Shown: piece by piece, positions 28,902-38,544 of the stretch
Position numbering within the stretch: position 1 is the first letter of the stretch
Layout: every line of letters begins with the position of its first letter
DNA from: a candidate division TA06 bacterium ADurb.Bin131
Lineage (GTDB): Bacteria; Ratteibacteria; UBA8468; B48-G9; DTJG01
DNA length: 52,366 bases
NCBI GenBank assembly: GCA_002070645.1
Contig: MWDQ01000025.1
Span: 1 to 52,366 of the forward strand
Reading direction: 5' to 3'
Program-made: the position numbers and the translations under genes
The notes under the pieces: model-generated
Told to the model about the DNA's origin: nothing
The model's database searches: none
What the model saw: the letters and a program-made list of their open reading frames with translations, nothing else

Positions 28902-30065
28902 ATGGGTATGTGGATTGGAAGAGGAAGAAAAGCAAGGGTATGTTATGGTTTTGATGATATTTCTCTTGTGCCAGGAGGTATTACATTAAACCCTGCTGAT
29001 GTTGATATTTCAGTTGACATTGCAGGTAAACGGCTTGAGGTTCCAATTCTTGCAGCCGCAATGGACGGAGTTGTAGATACTCATTTTGCAATTGCATTTG
29101 GAAAAGCAGGGGGACTTGCAGTACTTAATCTTATGGGAATATATACAAGGTACAAAGATCCTTACGCGGTTATAGAAAAAATTATCTCCTGTCCTTCAGA
29201 TAAAGCCACAGCATTAATCCAGAAAATTTATCAGGAACCCGTCAAGGAACAACTTATTGTTGAAAGAATACAGGAGATTAAAAAGGCAGGGGTTTTATGC
29301 GCTGTTAGTTCAATCCCTCAGGACGCAGAAAGATTTGGTCCTATTGTTCAGGATGCTGGTGCTGATATCTTTGTTGTTCAGTCAACAGTAACAACAGCAA
29401 AACATCTTTCAAGTACCTATAAACCCCTTGATCTTAAAAAACTCTGTCTGTCATTAAAGATTCCTGTTATAGCCGGAAATTGTGTAACATACCAGGTTGC
29501 ACTTGATCTAATGGAAACAGGTATTTCTGGACTTCTTGTAGGTATAGGACCTGGTGCTGCTTGCACAACACGTGAAGTACTTGGAATAGGGGTTCCTCAG
29601 GTTGCAGCAACGAGTGATTGTGCTGCTGCGAGAGACTTTTTTTATAAGCGCACTGGTAGGTATGTTCCAATAATAACAGATGGTGGAATGATTACAAGCG
29701 GTGATATTTGTAAGGCATTTGCATGCGGTGCTGACCTGGTGATGGTTGGTTCTGCGTTTGTAAGAGCGGAAGAGGCACCCGCAAAGGGTTATCATTGGGG
29801 TATGGCAACATCTGACGAAAATCTGCCTAGGGGCACACGAATCCGACTTGGAACATCAGGACCAGTGAAGCAGATACTTTTTGGACCTTCAACGACTGAT
29901 GATGGATCTCAAAACCTGATGGGCGCATTGCGTCTTTCAATGGCAAGCCTTGGTGTGAGGGATATAAAAGAAATGCAACTTGTTGAGATTGCAATTGCGC
30001 CATCCATTAAAACAGAAGGGAAAATCTATCAGGTTGCTAAAAAACAGGCGATCAACGGAAAATGA
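28902..30065 (+). CDS. GuaB3-type IMP dehydrogenase family protein
   Basis: TIM-barrel protein of the IMPDH/GMPR family (387 residues) without CBS domains. The loop GIGPGAACTTREVLGIGVPQ with Cys221 is the GuaB3 version of the catalytic loop; AAMDGVVDTHFAIAFGKAGG and DGGMITSGDICKAFACGAD are family blocks. GuaB3 proteins are known from Actinobacteria and cyanobacteria, usually beside a canonical GuaB. Likely activity: IMP to XMP for GMP synthesis. It has a good GGAGG site 7 nt before the ATG and its stop overlaps dnaE (ATGA). Confidence 0.87.
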   Translation: MGMWIGRGRKARVCYGFDDISLVPGGITLNPADVDISVDIAGKRLEVPILAAAMDGVVDTHFAIAFGKAGGLAVLNLMGIYTRYKDPYAVIEKIISCPSDKATALIQKIYQEPVKEQLIVERIQEIKKAGVLCAVSSIPQDAERFGPIVQDAGADIFVVQSTVTTAKHLSSTYKPLDLKKLCLSLKIPVIAGNCVTYQVALDLMETGISGLLVGIGPGAACTTREVLGIGVPQVAATSDCAAARDFFYKRTGRYVPIITDGGMITSGDICKAFACGADLVMVGSAFVRAEEAPAKGYHWGMATSDENLPRGTRIRLGTSGPVKQILFGPSTTDDGSQNLMGALRLSMASLGVRDIKEMQLVEIAIAPSIKTEGKIYQVAKKQAINGK

Positions 30066-33000
30066 AGGATTTTGTTCACCTGCATCTTCACACAGAGTAT
30101 AGTTTACTTGATGGGATGTGCCGCATAGATGAAGTAACAAAACAGGCACACTACCTTGAAATGCCTGGTCTTGCGATTACTGATCATGGCGGTCTTTTTG
30201 GAATAATACATTTTTATGAAAGTGCTCTGAATAATGGAATAAAACCGATTATTGGTTCTGAGATGTATATAACACCCACCAACAGGTTTGAAAAAAAGAC
30301 AACCGGAAAAAATCAGGCATCCTATCATTTGACTGTGCTTGCAGCAAACAACAAGGGATATGAAAATCTGCTTGAACTTTCTACCCGTTCCTATCTTGAA
30401 GGGTTCTATCATAAGCCGAGAATCGATAGGCAACTACTTGCAAAACATTCAGAAGGTCTGATTATATTAAGTGGTTGTATGCAGGGAGAAATAAGCCAGT
30501 GGCTGCTTTCTAACAATGTAGATGAGGCAATAAACAGCTTAAGATGGTATCTTGATGTTTTTGGTAAAGAGAATTTTTACCTCGAGATGATGGAGATTGG
30601 TATCCCGGAACAAACAAAAATAAACAAAGAAATCCTGGATATAGCAAAGAAAAATGGTGTAAAGTTTGTCGCCACAAATGATTGCCATTATCTAAAAAAG
30701 GACGACTGTTTTGCGCATGAAATTCTTCTGTGTATACAAACAGGCACGAACATTGAGGATGAAAATAGATTAAGATTTTCAAGTTCAGAGTTTTATTTTA
30801 AAACGCCTGAACAGATGAAGATGCTTTTTGCAGAAGTCCCTGGTGCATTGCTTAATACTATTGAAATTTATGAAAAATGTAATGTATCTATTGATTTTTC
30901 CAGTCAACACATACCGCGTTTTCCACTTCCGGATGGAATGTCTGATGCTCAGTGTCTTGAAAACCTTGTTTTAGAAGGATTGAAAAAAAAATTTAATATG
31001 GATTATAACAATGTAGAAAATGATATTACTAAAAGGGTAAGGTACGAACTGGATGTTATAAAGAAGATGAACTTTGCGGGGTACTTTCTTATCATACAGG
31101 ATATTGTAAATGAGGCAAGAAAAAGAAATATAAAGGTAGGTCCTGGCCGTGGCTCGGGCCCTGGTAGTCTGGTAGCGTACCTTCTTGGTATAACTGAGAT
31201 AAATCCACTGAAATATGATTTATTGTTCGAGAGATTCTTAAATCCCGAAAGAATTTCTATGCCTGATATTGATATTGACTTTGAGGATACAAAAAGAGAT
31301 CAGGTTATTGAATATATCAGACATAAATATGGAGAAGAAAACGTGGCCCAGATAGCAACATTCGGTACAATGGGAGCAAGGGCGGTTATAAGAGATGTCG
31401 GGAGAGCGTTAAAAATGAGTTTTGCCGAGGTTGATAGAATTGCAAAACTGATTTCTTCTGAACCAGGGGCATCATTAAAAGAAGAACTAATAAAGAATGA
31501 AGAGATTAACCGATTGATAAAAAGCGATGAAAGGATAAAAAAACTTTTCGAGATTTCTGTTTCTCTCGAAGGTTTAGCAAGGCATGCTTCAACCCACGCA
31601 GCAGGCGTTGTTGTTACAGATAGACCAATCTACAAATATGTTCCATTATTTCGTGGAACAAGGGGTGAAACTACAAGCCAGTTTGAGATGACCAGTATAG
31701 AAAAAATCGGGCTTCTGAAAATAGATATTCTCGGGCTAAAGAACCTATCTCTTATTGATGAAACCATAAATCTTGTAAGACTTAATAAAGGAATAGATAT
31801 AAAGGAAATACCTGAAAATGATTCTTTGACCTATGAGATGTTGTGCCGTGGTGATTCGATTGGACTATTTCAGCTTGAAAGTGATGGAATGCGAGAATTG
31901 TTAAAGCGTACCAAGCCGAAATCTTTTGAAGATATCATAGCGATTCTTGCTCTTTACAGACCAGGACCAATGCAAAGTGGAATGGTCGAGCAGTATATCC
32001 AGTGTAAAAAAGATCCCACAAAAATAAAATATGAACATCCACTTCTTGAACCAATACTTAAACCCACCTATGGTGTTATTTTATATCAGGAACAAGTAAT
32101 GAAGATAGCCAATGTCATTGGTAATTTCTCAATGGGGGAGGCAGATATTCTTCGTAAGGCAATGGGTAAGAAAAACCCTGAACTTCTTGAAAAGCAAAGG
32201 GAAAAATTCTTAAGTGGCGCAAAAAAGAATAGGATTCGCCCAGAACTTGCTGAGAAGATTTTTAATAACATGGCAAAGTTTGCTGGTTATGGTTTTAATA
32301 AATCTCATAGCACCAGTTATGCAATACTTGCTTACCAGACGGCTTATTTGAAAGCAAATTATCCTCTTGAATATATGACAGCGCTTCTTAATAGTGAAAT
32401 AGGCAATGAAGAAAAAATAAGACAATACATAGAGGAAGCGGAACAGATGAATATATGGGTATTACCACCAGACATACAGGAAAGTATTGAAAAATTTTCA
32501 ATTGTCGGAAATGACATATTATTTGGGTTATCCGCGATAAAGAATGTTGGCCAGGGAGCAATACAATCAATTCTTGAAGCAAGAAAAGAGGGAAGATTTA
32601 AGTCACTATTTGATTTTTGTCAGAGGGTTGATCTTAGATTGATTAATAGAAAGGTTGTTGAAAGTTTGATTAAAGCAGGTGCATTCGATTCATTTGAGAT
32701 GCCTCGTTCACATCTGTATGCACTTATGGATGAAGCCATTGAACAGGGTTCGAGAATACAGAAAATTAATGCAGACGGACAACTTTCAATATTCTCGAGA
32801 ACTGAAAATTTTGAGTCGCCTGCAATACACGAGGCAATCTCTCAACTTCCAGAATGGTCTGAATCAAAACTACTTGCATTTGAAAAAGAAATGCTCGGTG
32901 TTTACCGAACAGGGCATCCTCTCGAAAATTGCCGGGAAACACTTTCTCATTTTGTCGATGCCTGGAGCAATGAAACTGGTAAACTTGTTGAAGGCCGGGA

Positions 33001-33487
33001 GTATTGGTTTGGAGGTTTAATGCAGAATCTTAAGATAATGACCAGTCGAAAAGGAGAAAAAATGGCTGTTGGAGAACTTGAGGATTTATATGGAAAGATT
33101 GAGGTTGTATTCTATCCACAGGTATATGAAAATATCTCGAGTATACTCAAAATAAGCAATATTGTTTTTATAAAAGGGAAGATAGAACACAGATCAGAAA
33201 AAAGTAAGATTATTGCAAAAGATGTGGCTACCCTTAATACAATATCAGAAAAGCATACAAAAAATCTTGTTATAAAAATCAGCACAAAAACACCAAAGGA
33301 TATTCTTTCTCAGATAAAGGATATCTTCAACAGCCATAGAGGAAGCTCTCAAATCTTTATTGTTATTGGTGATGAAGATAGTGGCTTTGTTAAGGTAAAA
33401 TTAACCAGATTTCAGGTTGCTATTGTTCCAGAGTTGCTCGAGGCACTTAGAGATATTTTACCTGAAGGAAATATTTCCTTAAACTAA
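30062..33487 (+). CDS. dnaE: DNA polymerase III alpha subunit
   Basis: Replicative polymerase (1141 residues). The PHP domain opens the protein (DFVHLHLHTEYSLLDGMCRIDE). Palm motifs follow: GPGRGSGPGSLVAYLLGI and the catalytic PDIDIDFED near 401-409. The fingers, beta-binding and helix-hairpin-helix regions (YGFNKSHSTSYAILAYQTAYLK; IKNVGQGAIQSILEARKEG) precede the OB fold (WFGGLMQNLKIMTSRKGEKMA) near 980-1060. It is of the DnaE1 type and not PolC: no internal exonuclease is inserted. It overlaps the GuaB3 gene by 4 bp. Confidence 0.97.
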   Translation: MKDFVHLHLHTEYSLLDGMCRIDEVTKQAHYLEMPGLAITDHGGLFGIIHFYESALNNGIKPIIGSEMYITPTNRFEKKTTGKNQASYHLTVLAANNKGYENLLELSTRSYLEGFYHKPRIDRQLLAKHSEGLIILSGCMQGEISQWLLSNNVDEAINSLRWYLDVFGKENFYLEMMEIGIPEQTKINKEILDIAKKNGVKFVATNDCHYLKKDDCFAHEILLCIQTGTNIEDENRLRFSSSEFYFKTPEQMKMLFAEVPGALLNTIEIYEKCNVSIDFSSQHIPRFPLPDGMSDAQCLENLVLEGLKKKFNMDYNNVENDITKRVRYELDVIKKMNFAGYFLIIQDIVNEARKRNIKVGPGRGSGPGSLVAYLLGITEINPLKYDLLFERFLNPERISMPDIDIDFEDTKRDQVIEYIRHKYGEENVAQIATFGTMGARAVIRDVGRALKMSFAEVDRIAKLISSEPGASLKEELIKNEEINRLIKSDERIKKLFEISVSLEGLARHASTHAAGVVVTDRPIYKYVPLFRGTRGETTSQFEMTSIEKIGLLKIDILGLKNLSLIDETINLVRLNKGIDIKEIPENDSLTYEMLCRGDSIGLFQLESDGMRELLKRTKPKSFEDIIAILALYRPGPMQSGMVEQYIQCKKDPTKIKYEHPLLEPILKPTYGVILYQEQVMKIANVIGNFSMGEADILRKAMGKKNPELLEKQREKFLSGAKKNRIRPELAEKIFNNMAKFAGYGFNKSHSTSYAILAYQTAYLKANYPLEYMTALLNSEIGNEEKIRQYIEEAEQMNIWVLPPDIQESIEKFSIVGNDILFGLSAIKNVGQGAIQSILEARKEGRFKSLFDFCQRVDLRLINRKVVESLIKAGAFDSFEMPRSHLYALMDEAIEQGSRIQKINADGQLSIFSRTENFESPAIHEAISQLPEWSESKLLAFEKEMLGVYRTGHPLENCRETLSHFVDAWSNETGKLVEGREYWFGGLMQNLKIMTSRKGEKMAVGELEDLYGKIEVVFYPQVYENISSILKISNIVFIKGKIEHRSEKSKIIAKDVATLNTISEKHTKNLVIKISTKTPKDILSQIKDIFNSHRGSSQIFIVIGDEDSGFVKVKLTRFQVAIVPELLEALRDILPEGNISLN

Positions 33488-33489
33488 AA

Positions 33490-34545
33490 GTGAAACAAAT
33501 TATTAAAACCCTTTCCTGGGAAAAAGATAAACTGAAGATTATTGATCAGACACTCCTGCCTGAAAAAGAAGAATACATTGAACTGTGCACAATTGAGGAT
33601 GTTTTTGATGCAATAAAAACATTAAAGATAAGAGGTGCTCCAGCATTAGGTATTGCAGCATCGTACGGTATTCTTCTTTCAGTGAAAAAAGCAAAAATAA
33701 AAGATAAAGAAATGTTTTTCAATATCTTAGAGAAATCCTCGCATTATATAAGTGGTTGTCGTCCTACTGCATATAATCTTTTTTATGGTGTTAAAAGATT
33801 AAATAATATAGCACTAAGAAACAGGCATCTTTCACCAGAAAAAATTATTAAAAAGATGGAGCAGGAATGTAGAAAAATATTTAATGAGGATATCAAAAGT
33901 TCTATCTCTATAGCCAGAAATGGCAATACAATTATTAAAAGTGGGATGAGGATTCTTACTCACTGCAATGCAGGTGGACTTGCAACCTCGGGTATAGGGA
34001 CAGCATTGGCTCCTATTTATCTTGCAGCAGAGAAACATAAGAATATTGAGGTTTTTGTTGATGAGACAAGGCCCATACTTCAGGGAGCAAGATTAACAAT
34101 GTGGGAGTTGAAAAAAGCAGGCATAAATTGTACCTTGATATGTGATAATATGGCTGGATTTCTTATGCAGCAGAAAAGAATTGATATGGTAATAACTGGT
34201 GCTGACAGGATTGCAAAAAATGGTGATACTGCAAACAAAATAGGAACATATTCCATAGCAGTTCTTGCAAGATTCCACAGGATTCCTTTTTATATTGCTG
34301 CACCACTTTCAAGTTTTGATTTTTCTATACAAAGTGGAAATGAAATTCCTGTTGAACAACGGAATAAAGAAGAAATAACCCATATTAAGGGCATAAGGGT
34401 TGCTCCTGAAGATGTGAATGTATATAATCCTGCTTTTGATATTACCCCTGGAAGGTTAATCTCAGGGTTTATTACTGAAAAGGGAATTTTTTCATATAGG
34501 GATATAGCGTCCTTGACAGAGTATAGGGGTAGGGGTAATCTATAA
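33490..34545 (+). CDS. mtnA: Methylthioribose-1-phosphate isomerase
   Basis: Methionine-salvage enzyme that turns methylthioribose-1-P into methylthioribulose-1-P (351 residues). Motifs: IRGAPALGIAASYGILL, LTHCNAGGLATSGIGTAL with the catalytic Cys, VDETRPILQGARLTMWEL and ITGADRIAKNGDTANKIGTY with the catalytic Asp. The start is GTG at 33490, 2 bp after the dnaE stop. Other salvage genes (mtnB, mtnC, mtnK, mtnN) are not in the window. Related eIF2B-like ribose-1,5-bisphosphate isomerases are an alternative, but the motif set fits MtnA. Confidence 0.92.
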   Translation: MKQIIKTLSWEKDKLKIIDQTLLPEKEEYIELCTIEDVFDAIKTLKIRGAPALGIAASYGILLSVKKAKIKDKEMFFNILEKSSHYISGCRPTAYNLFYGVKRLNNIALRNRHLSPEKIIKKMEQECRKIFNEDIKSSISIARNGNTIIKSGMRILTHCNAGGLATSGIGTALAPIYLAAEKHKNIEVFVDETRPILQGARLTMWELKKAGINCTLICDNMAGFLMQQKRIDMVITGADRIAKNGDTANKIGTYSIAVLARFHRIPFYIAAPLSSFDFSIQSGNEIPVEQRNKEEITHIKGIRVAPEDVNVYNPAFDITPGRLISGFITEKGIFSYRDIASLTEYRGRGNL

Positions 34546-34558
34546 CTGAAGAATTCGG

Positions 34559-34592
34559 TTAACAGCATATTTTGTGAAAGGTAATAATTACC
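34559..34592 (+). promoter_or_regulatory. Possible promoter and palindromic operator before the second pseudopilus cluster
   Basis: TTAACA (34559-34564), 17 bp, TAATAA (34582-34587) lies in the 57-bp gap after mtnA. The -10 is embedded in a palindrome, GGTAAT-A-ATTACC (34580-34592), that ends 10 bp before the ATG. A regulator bound there would block the promoter; this is inference from position only. Confidence 0.35.
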
Positions 34593-34602
34593 ATAACAAA
34601 CT

Positions 34603-35655
34603 ATGAATGTAAAAAAAGGTCTTTTTTCAGATGATTTTGTTTTCTTTAACCAGCAACTTGTTAATCTACTAAAAACAAACCTTCCTATTGTTCCTGGATT
34701 GCGACATCTTGCAAAAGACATAAAAAAGAAAAATCTTTCTTCAGTTATTAATAGTATTGCAACAGACATTGAATCAGGTAAAACAATAACTGAGTCATTC
34801 TCGCGTTATCCTGATTTATTTCCATCTGTTTATATTGCAATGATAAAGGCAGGAGAATCTTCAGGTAGGTTGCCAGAGATTCTTCAGGACCTTGCAATAT
34901 ATTCAGAGAAAATGAATAAACTGCAGAAAAAAATTAAAGAGGTTATGATTTATCCTGCAATTCTTCTGGTGGCGGGCATTATTTTAGGTTGTTTCATTGT
35001 TGTGAATTTTGTTCCCTCCTTTTTAGAATTTCGTGATTTTCTACCATCAGGAAGAATACCAAAATTTTTTACTTTTCTTGTATTTTTATATAATCACTGG
35101 ATTAAAGTCCTTGTTGCTATTATTCTGGTTGTCGGTGTTTTTTTCATTGCCAAGCATTTTATAAAACGTAAGATGAGTATTTCTCTGGAAAAATTTTCTT
35201 TTCGTCTTCCACTGTACGGAAAAATTCTGCGGTATGCATCCTTATCAAGATTTGCAAGAAATCTTGCGATGTTGCTTTCTTCCCATATTTCTCTTCCTGA
35301 TGCCTTATGTATGAGTGGGCCATCTTCTGGAAGTGTTCAGATTAATTCTGCTTCTGATGAGATGCAACGCTGGGTTTCTGGGGGCAAGAGATGGACGGAT
35401 ATTCTTTTTAATTACCCGATTTTTCCTCATATCTTTGCCTGGACAATTAGCGTCAGTGAGAAAAAGGGTGATCTCGAGGAAGGACTTTTCTATCTGGCAG
35501 ATTTTTATGATCACGAGTTTGATAGACAGATAGACATTTTTATCCATTTTATAGAACCAATCATAATTTTGTGCATAGGTCTACTTGTTGCTGTAGTTGC
35601 TATACTGGCTGTTAGAGCCGGGATCAGCGGTATTTTGGGCGTTATGTATTCTTGA
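34603..35655 (+). CDS. GspF/PilC-family platform protein, first of a tandem pair
   Basis: Inner-membrane platform protein of a type II secretion or pilus system (350 residues, without the N-terminal domain seen in the other GspF proteins of this window). The first GspF domain (about 10-110) has FNQQLVNLLKTNLPIVPGL, SGKTITESFSRYPDLFP and MIKAGESSGRLPEIL. Membrane helices lie near 115-140, 165-185 and 315-340. The second domain is poorly conserved. It begins a run of seven co-directional genes on the plus strand. The 9-bp gap to the next gspF suggests the two proteins form a hetero-platform. Confidence 0.88.
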   Translation: MNVKKGLFSDDFVFFNQQLVNLLKTNLPIVPGLRHLAKDIKKKNLSSVINSIATDIESGKTITESFSRYPDLFPSVYIAMIKAGESSGRLPEILQDLAIYSEKMNKLQKKIKEVMIYPAILLVAGIILGCFIVVNFVPSFLEFRDFLPSGRIPKFFTFLVFLYNHWIKVLVAIILVVGVFFIAKHFIKRKMSISLEKFSFRLPLYGKILRYASLSRFARNLAMLLSSHISLPDALCMSGPSSGSVQINSASDEMQRWVSGGKRWTDILFNYPIFPHIFAWTISVSEKKGDLEEGLFYLADFYDHEFDRQIDIFIHFIEPIIILCIGLLVAVVAILAVRAGISGILGVMYS

Positions 35656-35664
35656 TTCATTGTT

Positions 35665-36879
35665 ATGTATAAATATCTTGGCAGGCAACAGAATGGACAT
35701 CTGGTCAAAGGCAGGGTCTCATCTAAAAGTATTTTTGATGCCCTTGAGCAAATCAAGAGCAAAGGTATCAGTCCTATTGCGATTGACCGTGAATTACGAT
35801 TTCTTGATTTAACTGTCAGAAGCAGGGCAACCCCATCATCAGATCTTATTTTCTTCGCTCGTCAACTTTCATCATTCCTTAAAAAATCCTTTTCTCTATC
35901 AGAATGTTTGATTTTAATTTCTGCTGATATGGAAAGAGCTCCTCTGCGCGAGGCATTGTTTAATGTGGCTGAAGATATTGAACGCGGAGAATCTTTCAGT
36001 AATGCCCTTTCAAAATATCCTCTTGTATTCCCACAGGTTTTTACTGGAATTATTTCAGCCAGTGAAAAAATTGGCAGTTTATCAACAGCCCTCGATATAT
36101 CAGCGGAATTTTTTGAAATAGAAGAAAAACTGCATAATAAATTTAAGGCCAATATTCTGTATCCTGGAAGTTTTCTTTTTCTCACTATAGTTGTTTTTCT
36201 CTGTATTGTTTCCTTTATGAAGTTTAAGATATTTCCTGTTTTTACCTGGCTGATAAACGATATTAAAGGATTAAATGTCCCCACATCCTTTAACCAGACA
36301 TCATTTAATCCACAGATATTGCAGGTTACTTTATGGGTATCAGCGTTTTTTATAGGAAGTATTTTTATCTGCACAATCATTCACTTTTTAACGAGGAAAA
36401 AACACCTATTCCAAAGGATTTTTTCTTGCCTGCCACCCATTGGTTCTATAAGAAATCAGGCACAGATATTGAGTTTTCTTCGAATTCTCGGGGAAATGAT
36501 AAAAACGAATTTTCCTTTGGATTCTGCTATTGAGAATTCATCCGCTGTGCTTGATAATAAAGGAAAAGCCACTGCTGATAGGGCTATCCAGATTCTCAAG
36601 AACGGAGGAACAGTTTCAGATGCATTTGAATCTATGAAAATATTTTCTGATTCTGAATTATGGTTTATAAAAACAGGTGAAAAGTCAGGAGGAATTGATT
36701 GGTCCATTACAAATCTTATTAGATTTAGAGAAACAGATCTTGAAATGAGGATTGGTATTTTTGCTTCTATTATACAGCCACTTTTTATTTTTGTAGGGGG
36801 GCTTTATGTCTGGATTACCTGTAGGGTGGTTTTTGGCTCATTGATAGATGTTGCCAATAGTATTATTGAAGGAATGTGA
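35665..36879 (+). CDS. GspF/PilC-family platform protein, second of a tandem pair
   Basis: Second platform protein (404 residues). It keeps the short N-terminal domain (MYKYLGRQQNGHLVKGRVSS..., about 1-45) and has two GspF domains (LIFFARQLSSFLKKSFSLSECL ... and LSFLRILGEMIKTNFPLDSAIE). Transmembrane helices are near 170-190, 225-245 and 370-390. It is divergent from its tandem partner, so the pair is not a recent duplication. The gene ends next to the GspE ATPase, its usual partner. Confidence 0.88.
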   Translation: MYKYLGRQQNGHLVKGRVSSKSIFDALEQIKSKGISPIAIDRELRFLDLTVRSRATPSSDLIFFARQLSSFLKKSFSLSECLILISADMERAPLREALFNVAEDIERGESFSNALSKYPLVFPQVFTGIISASEKIGSLSTALDISAEFFEIEEKLHNKFKANILYPGSFLFLTIVVFLCIVSFMKFKIFPVFTWLINDIKGLNVPTSFNQTSFNPQILQVTLWVSAFFIGSIFICTIIHFLTRKKHLFQRIFSCLPPIGSIRNQAQILSFLRILGEMIKTNFPLDSAIENSSAVLDNKGKATADRAIQILKNGGTVSDAFESMKIFSDSELWFIKTGEKSGGIDWSITNLIRFRETDLEMRIGIFASIIQPLFIFVGGLYVWITCRVVFGSLIDVANSIIEGM

Positions 36880-36880
36880 T

Positions 36881-38158
36881 ATGCTGATGAGAAAAAAGAA
36901 GTTATCAGAGAAAACACAGAGGAAGACCGACTATCTCGAACGTGCCTATACGCCTGATGAATTACAAAGAGAGAAGGACATTTTACTTTCAGATAAAACA
37001 AATGGTATTGAATCAGTAGTCGACCTTCTTATTTCTCAGGCAGTTGTAAGGCAGGCAAGTGATATTCATTTTGAGCCTCATATAAATGAAGTTTCTGTTA
37101 AATACAGGATTGATGGAATGATGTATCCTGTTGCTGATCTTCCTGTGTCATTAAAAGAAGGATTGCTTATGAGGATAAAGGTACTTTCTCATCTGATTGT
37201 GTATAGAAGAGATATTCCTCAGGATGGAAGTATTCATATTTCGGGTCAACCTATTGAATTAAGGGTTACAACATTTCCAACAATATATGGAGAAAAGGCG
37301 GTTATAAGAATTCTTGATTCACGTAATATCAGGTTTAAACTTGAACAACTTGGCTTCTCTCAGGATATTAGCAATACCCTCGAGAATCTTATACTAAAAC
37401 CTCAAGGCGTGCTTCTTTTAACAGGTCCTGCAAATAGCGGAAAAACAACAACGCTGTACGCCTGTATTCAGAAAATACTCGAAAAGCGGCCTCTGTGTAA
37501 TATTATTACCCTCGAGGATCCCGTTGAATATACATTTGGAAACATAAGCCAGACACATGTCAATTCAAATGCCAGTTTTACTTATGCAGATGCTCTACGT
37601 TCAATTTTGCGGCAGGATCCAGAAGTAATCCTTGTTGGAGAAATCAGGGATGAAGAAACAGCCAGGATGGTTATGGAGGCGGGTCTTACCGGGCACCTTG
37701 TTTTAACAACAATTCATTCAGGCAGTGCAGTAAGCGTTTTTGTTCGATTGCTCGAGATGAATATAGAACCATTTCTTCTTTCCTCAGCAATTTCAGGTGT
37801 GATTAACCAGAGATTGGTAAGGAAGGTATGTCAGTCCTGTGCAGTTGAGTATTTGCCTTCACACGATATTCTTAGCCGGTTAAAACTCTCAGATAATTCA
37901 TGGGTGTTTAAGAAGGGTAAGGGTTGTAACAATTGTTTATATCAGGGATATTCTGGTAGAACAGTTATCAGTGAGATGGTTCTAATGGATGATCGTCTCA
38001 GACAGTTTATACTGAAAAAACCCTCAATCTCACAACTAAAAAATCTTCTACAGGAATTAAACAATCGTACACTTGTTGATGATGGGCTTGAAAAGGTTAA
38101 ACAAGGAATAACAACACCTGAAGAGATTGACCGTGTTATTTTGGTTTCACAGACATGA
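36881..38158 (+). CDS. Short GspE/PilB ATPase of the second cluster
   Basis: Secretion ATPase of 425 residues from ATG 36881, chosen because GAAGGA stands six bases upstream; an in-frame ATG at 36848 lies inside gspF. The whole MshEN domain of about 130 residues is missing; only a short charged N-terminus remains. Walker A reads GPANSGKT (182-189) and not GPTGSGKT, with the essential Gly-Lys-Thr kept. Asp box LEDPVEY, Walker B DPEVILVGEIRDEET, GHLVLTTIHS and the Cys pairs CQSC / CNNC are present. It overlaps the first pseudopilin by 4 bp. Lack of the N-domain suggests a different contact with the cytoplasmic GspL-like partner, which was not found. Confidence 0.93.
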   Translation: MLMRKKKLSEKTQRKTDYLERAYTPDELQREKDILLSDKTNGIESVVDLLISQAVVRQASDIHFEPHINEVSVKYRIDGMMYPVADLPVSLKEGLLMRIKVLSHLIVYRRDIPQDGSIHISGQPIELRVTTFPTIYGEKAVIRILDSRNIRFKLEQLGFSQDISNTLENLILKPQGVLLLTGPANSGKTTTLYACIQKILEKRPLCNIITLEDPVEYTFGNISQTHVNSNASFTYADALRSILRQDPEVILVGEIRDEETARMVMEAGLTGHLVLTTIHSGSAVSVFVRLLEMNIEPFLLSSAISGVINQRLVRKVCQSCAVEYLPSHDILSRLKLSDNSWVFKKGKGCNNCLYQGYSGRTVISEMVLMDDRLRQFILKKPSISQLKNLLQELNNRTLVDDGLEKVKQGITTPEEIDRVILVSQT

Positions 38159-38544
38159 AAAATAAAACTGGATTAACTCTGATTGAACTGGTTGTAGCAC
38201 TCGGAATAGGGGTAATACTTCTTGATTCAACCTATGAAGTGCTCTTAAAGGGTATTGCAGTATTGAATAACGCATATTCTATGCAGAGGGCAGCCGCTAT
38301 TGTAGAAAGTCAAATGGAAATTATCTGTTCATCTCCTTCTCTGTATGCTGAAAACGGTACCATTGAATTTTCCCCGGAAATAAAAGAAAAACTTAAATAT
38401 CTCCAGGGATGGAATGGAACCATAAATATCTCTGATTATCCTGAAAGAGATGGTTTAAAAATGATTGAGGTTTCACTTACCTGGCAGGAATCAACCAGAA
38501 ATGAACATTTTAATCTTATAACATTAAGAAAAAATGAAAAATAA
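38155..38544 (+). CDS. Pseudopilin, GspI-like
   Basis: Minor pseudopilin (129 residues). Prepilin cleavage site KNKTG|LTLIELVVALGIGVILL, with Glu at +5. After the hydrophobic helix, the sequence YSMQRAAAIVESQMEIICS resembles the GspI pattern of a short helix followed by a beta sheet. It overlaps the ATPase by 4 bp and the next pseudopilin by 11 bp. The first 17 bases after its ATG are the same as in the next gene, showing conserved or duplicated leaders. Confidence 0.78.
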   Translation: MKNKTGLTLIELVVALGIGVILLDSTYEVLLKGIAVLNNAYSMQRAAAIVESQMEIICSSPSLYAENGTIEFSPEIKEKLKYLQGWNGTINISDYPERDGLKMIEVSLTWQESTRNEHFNLITLRKNEK

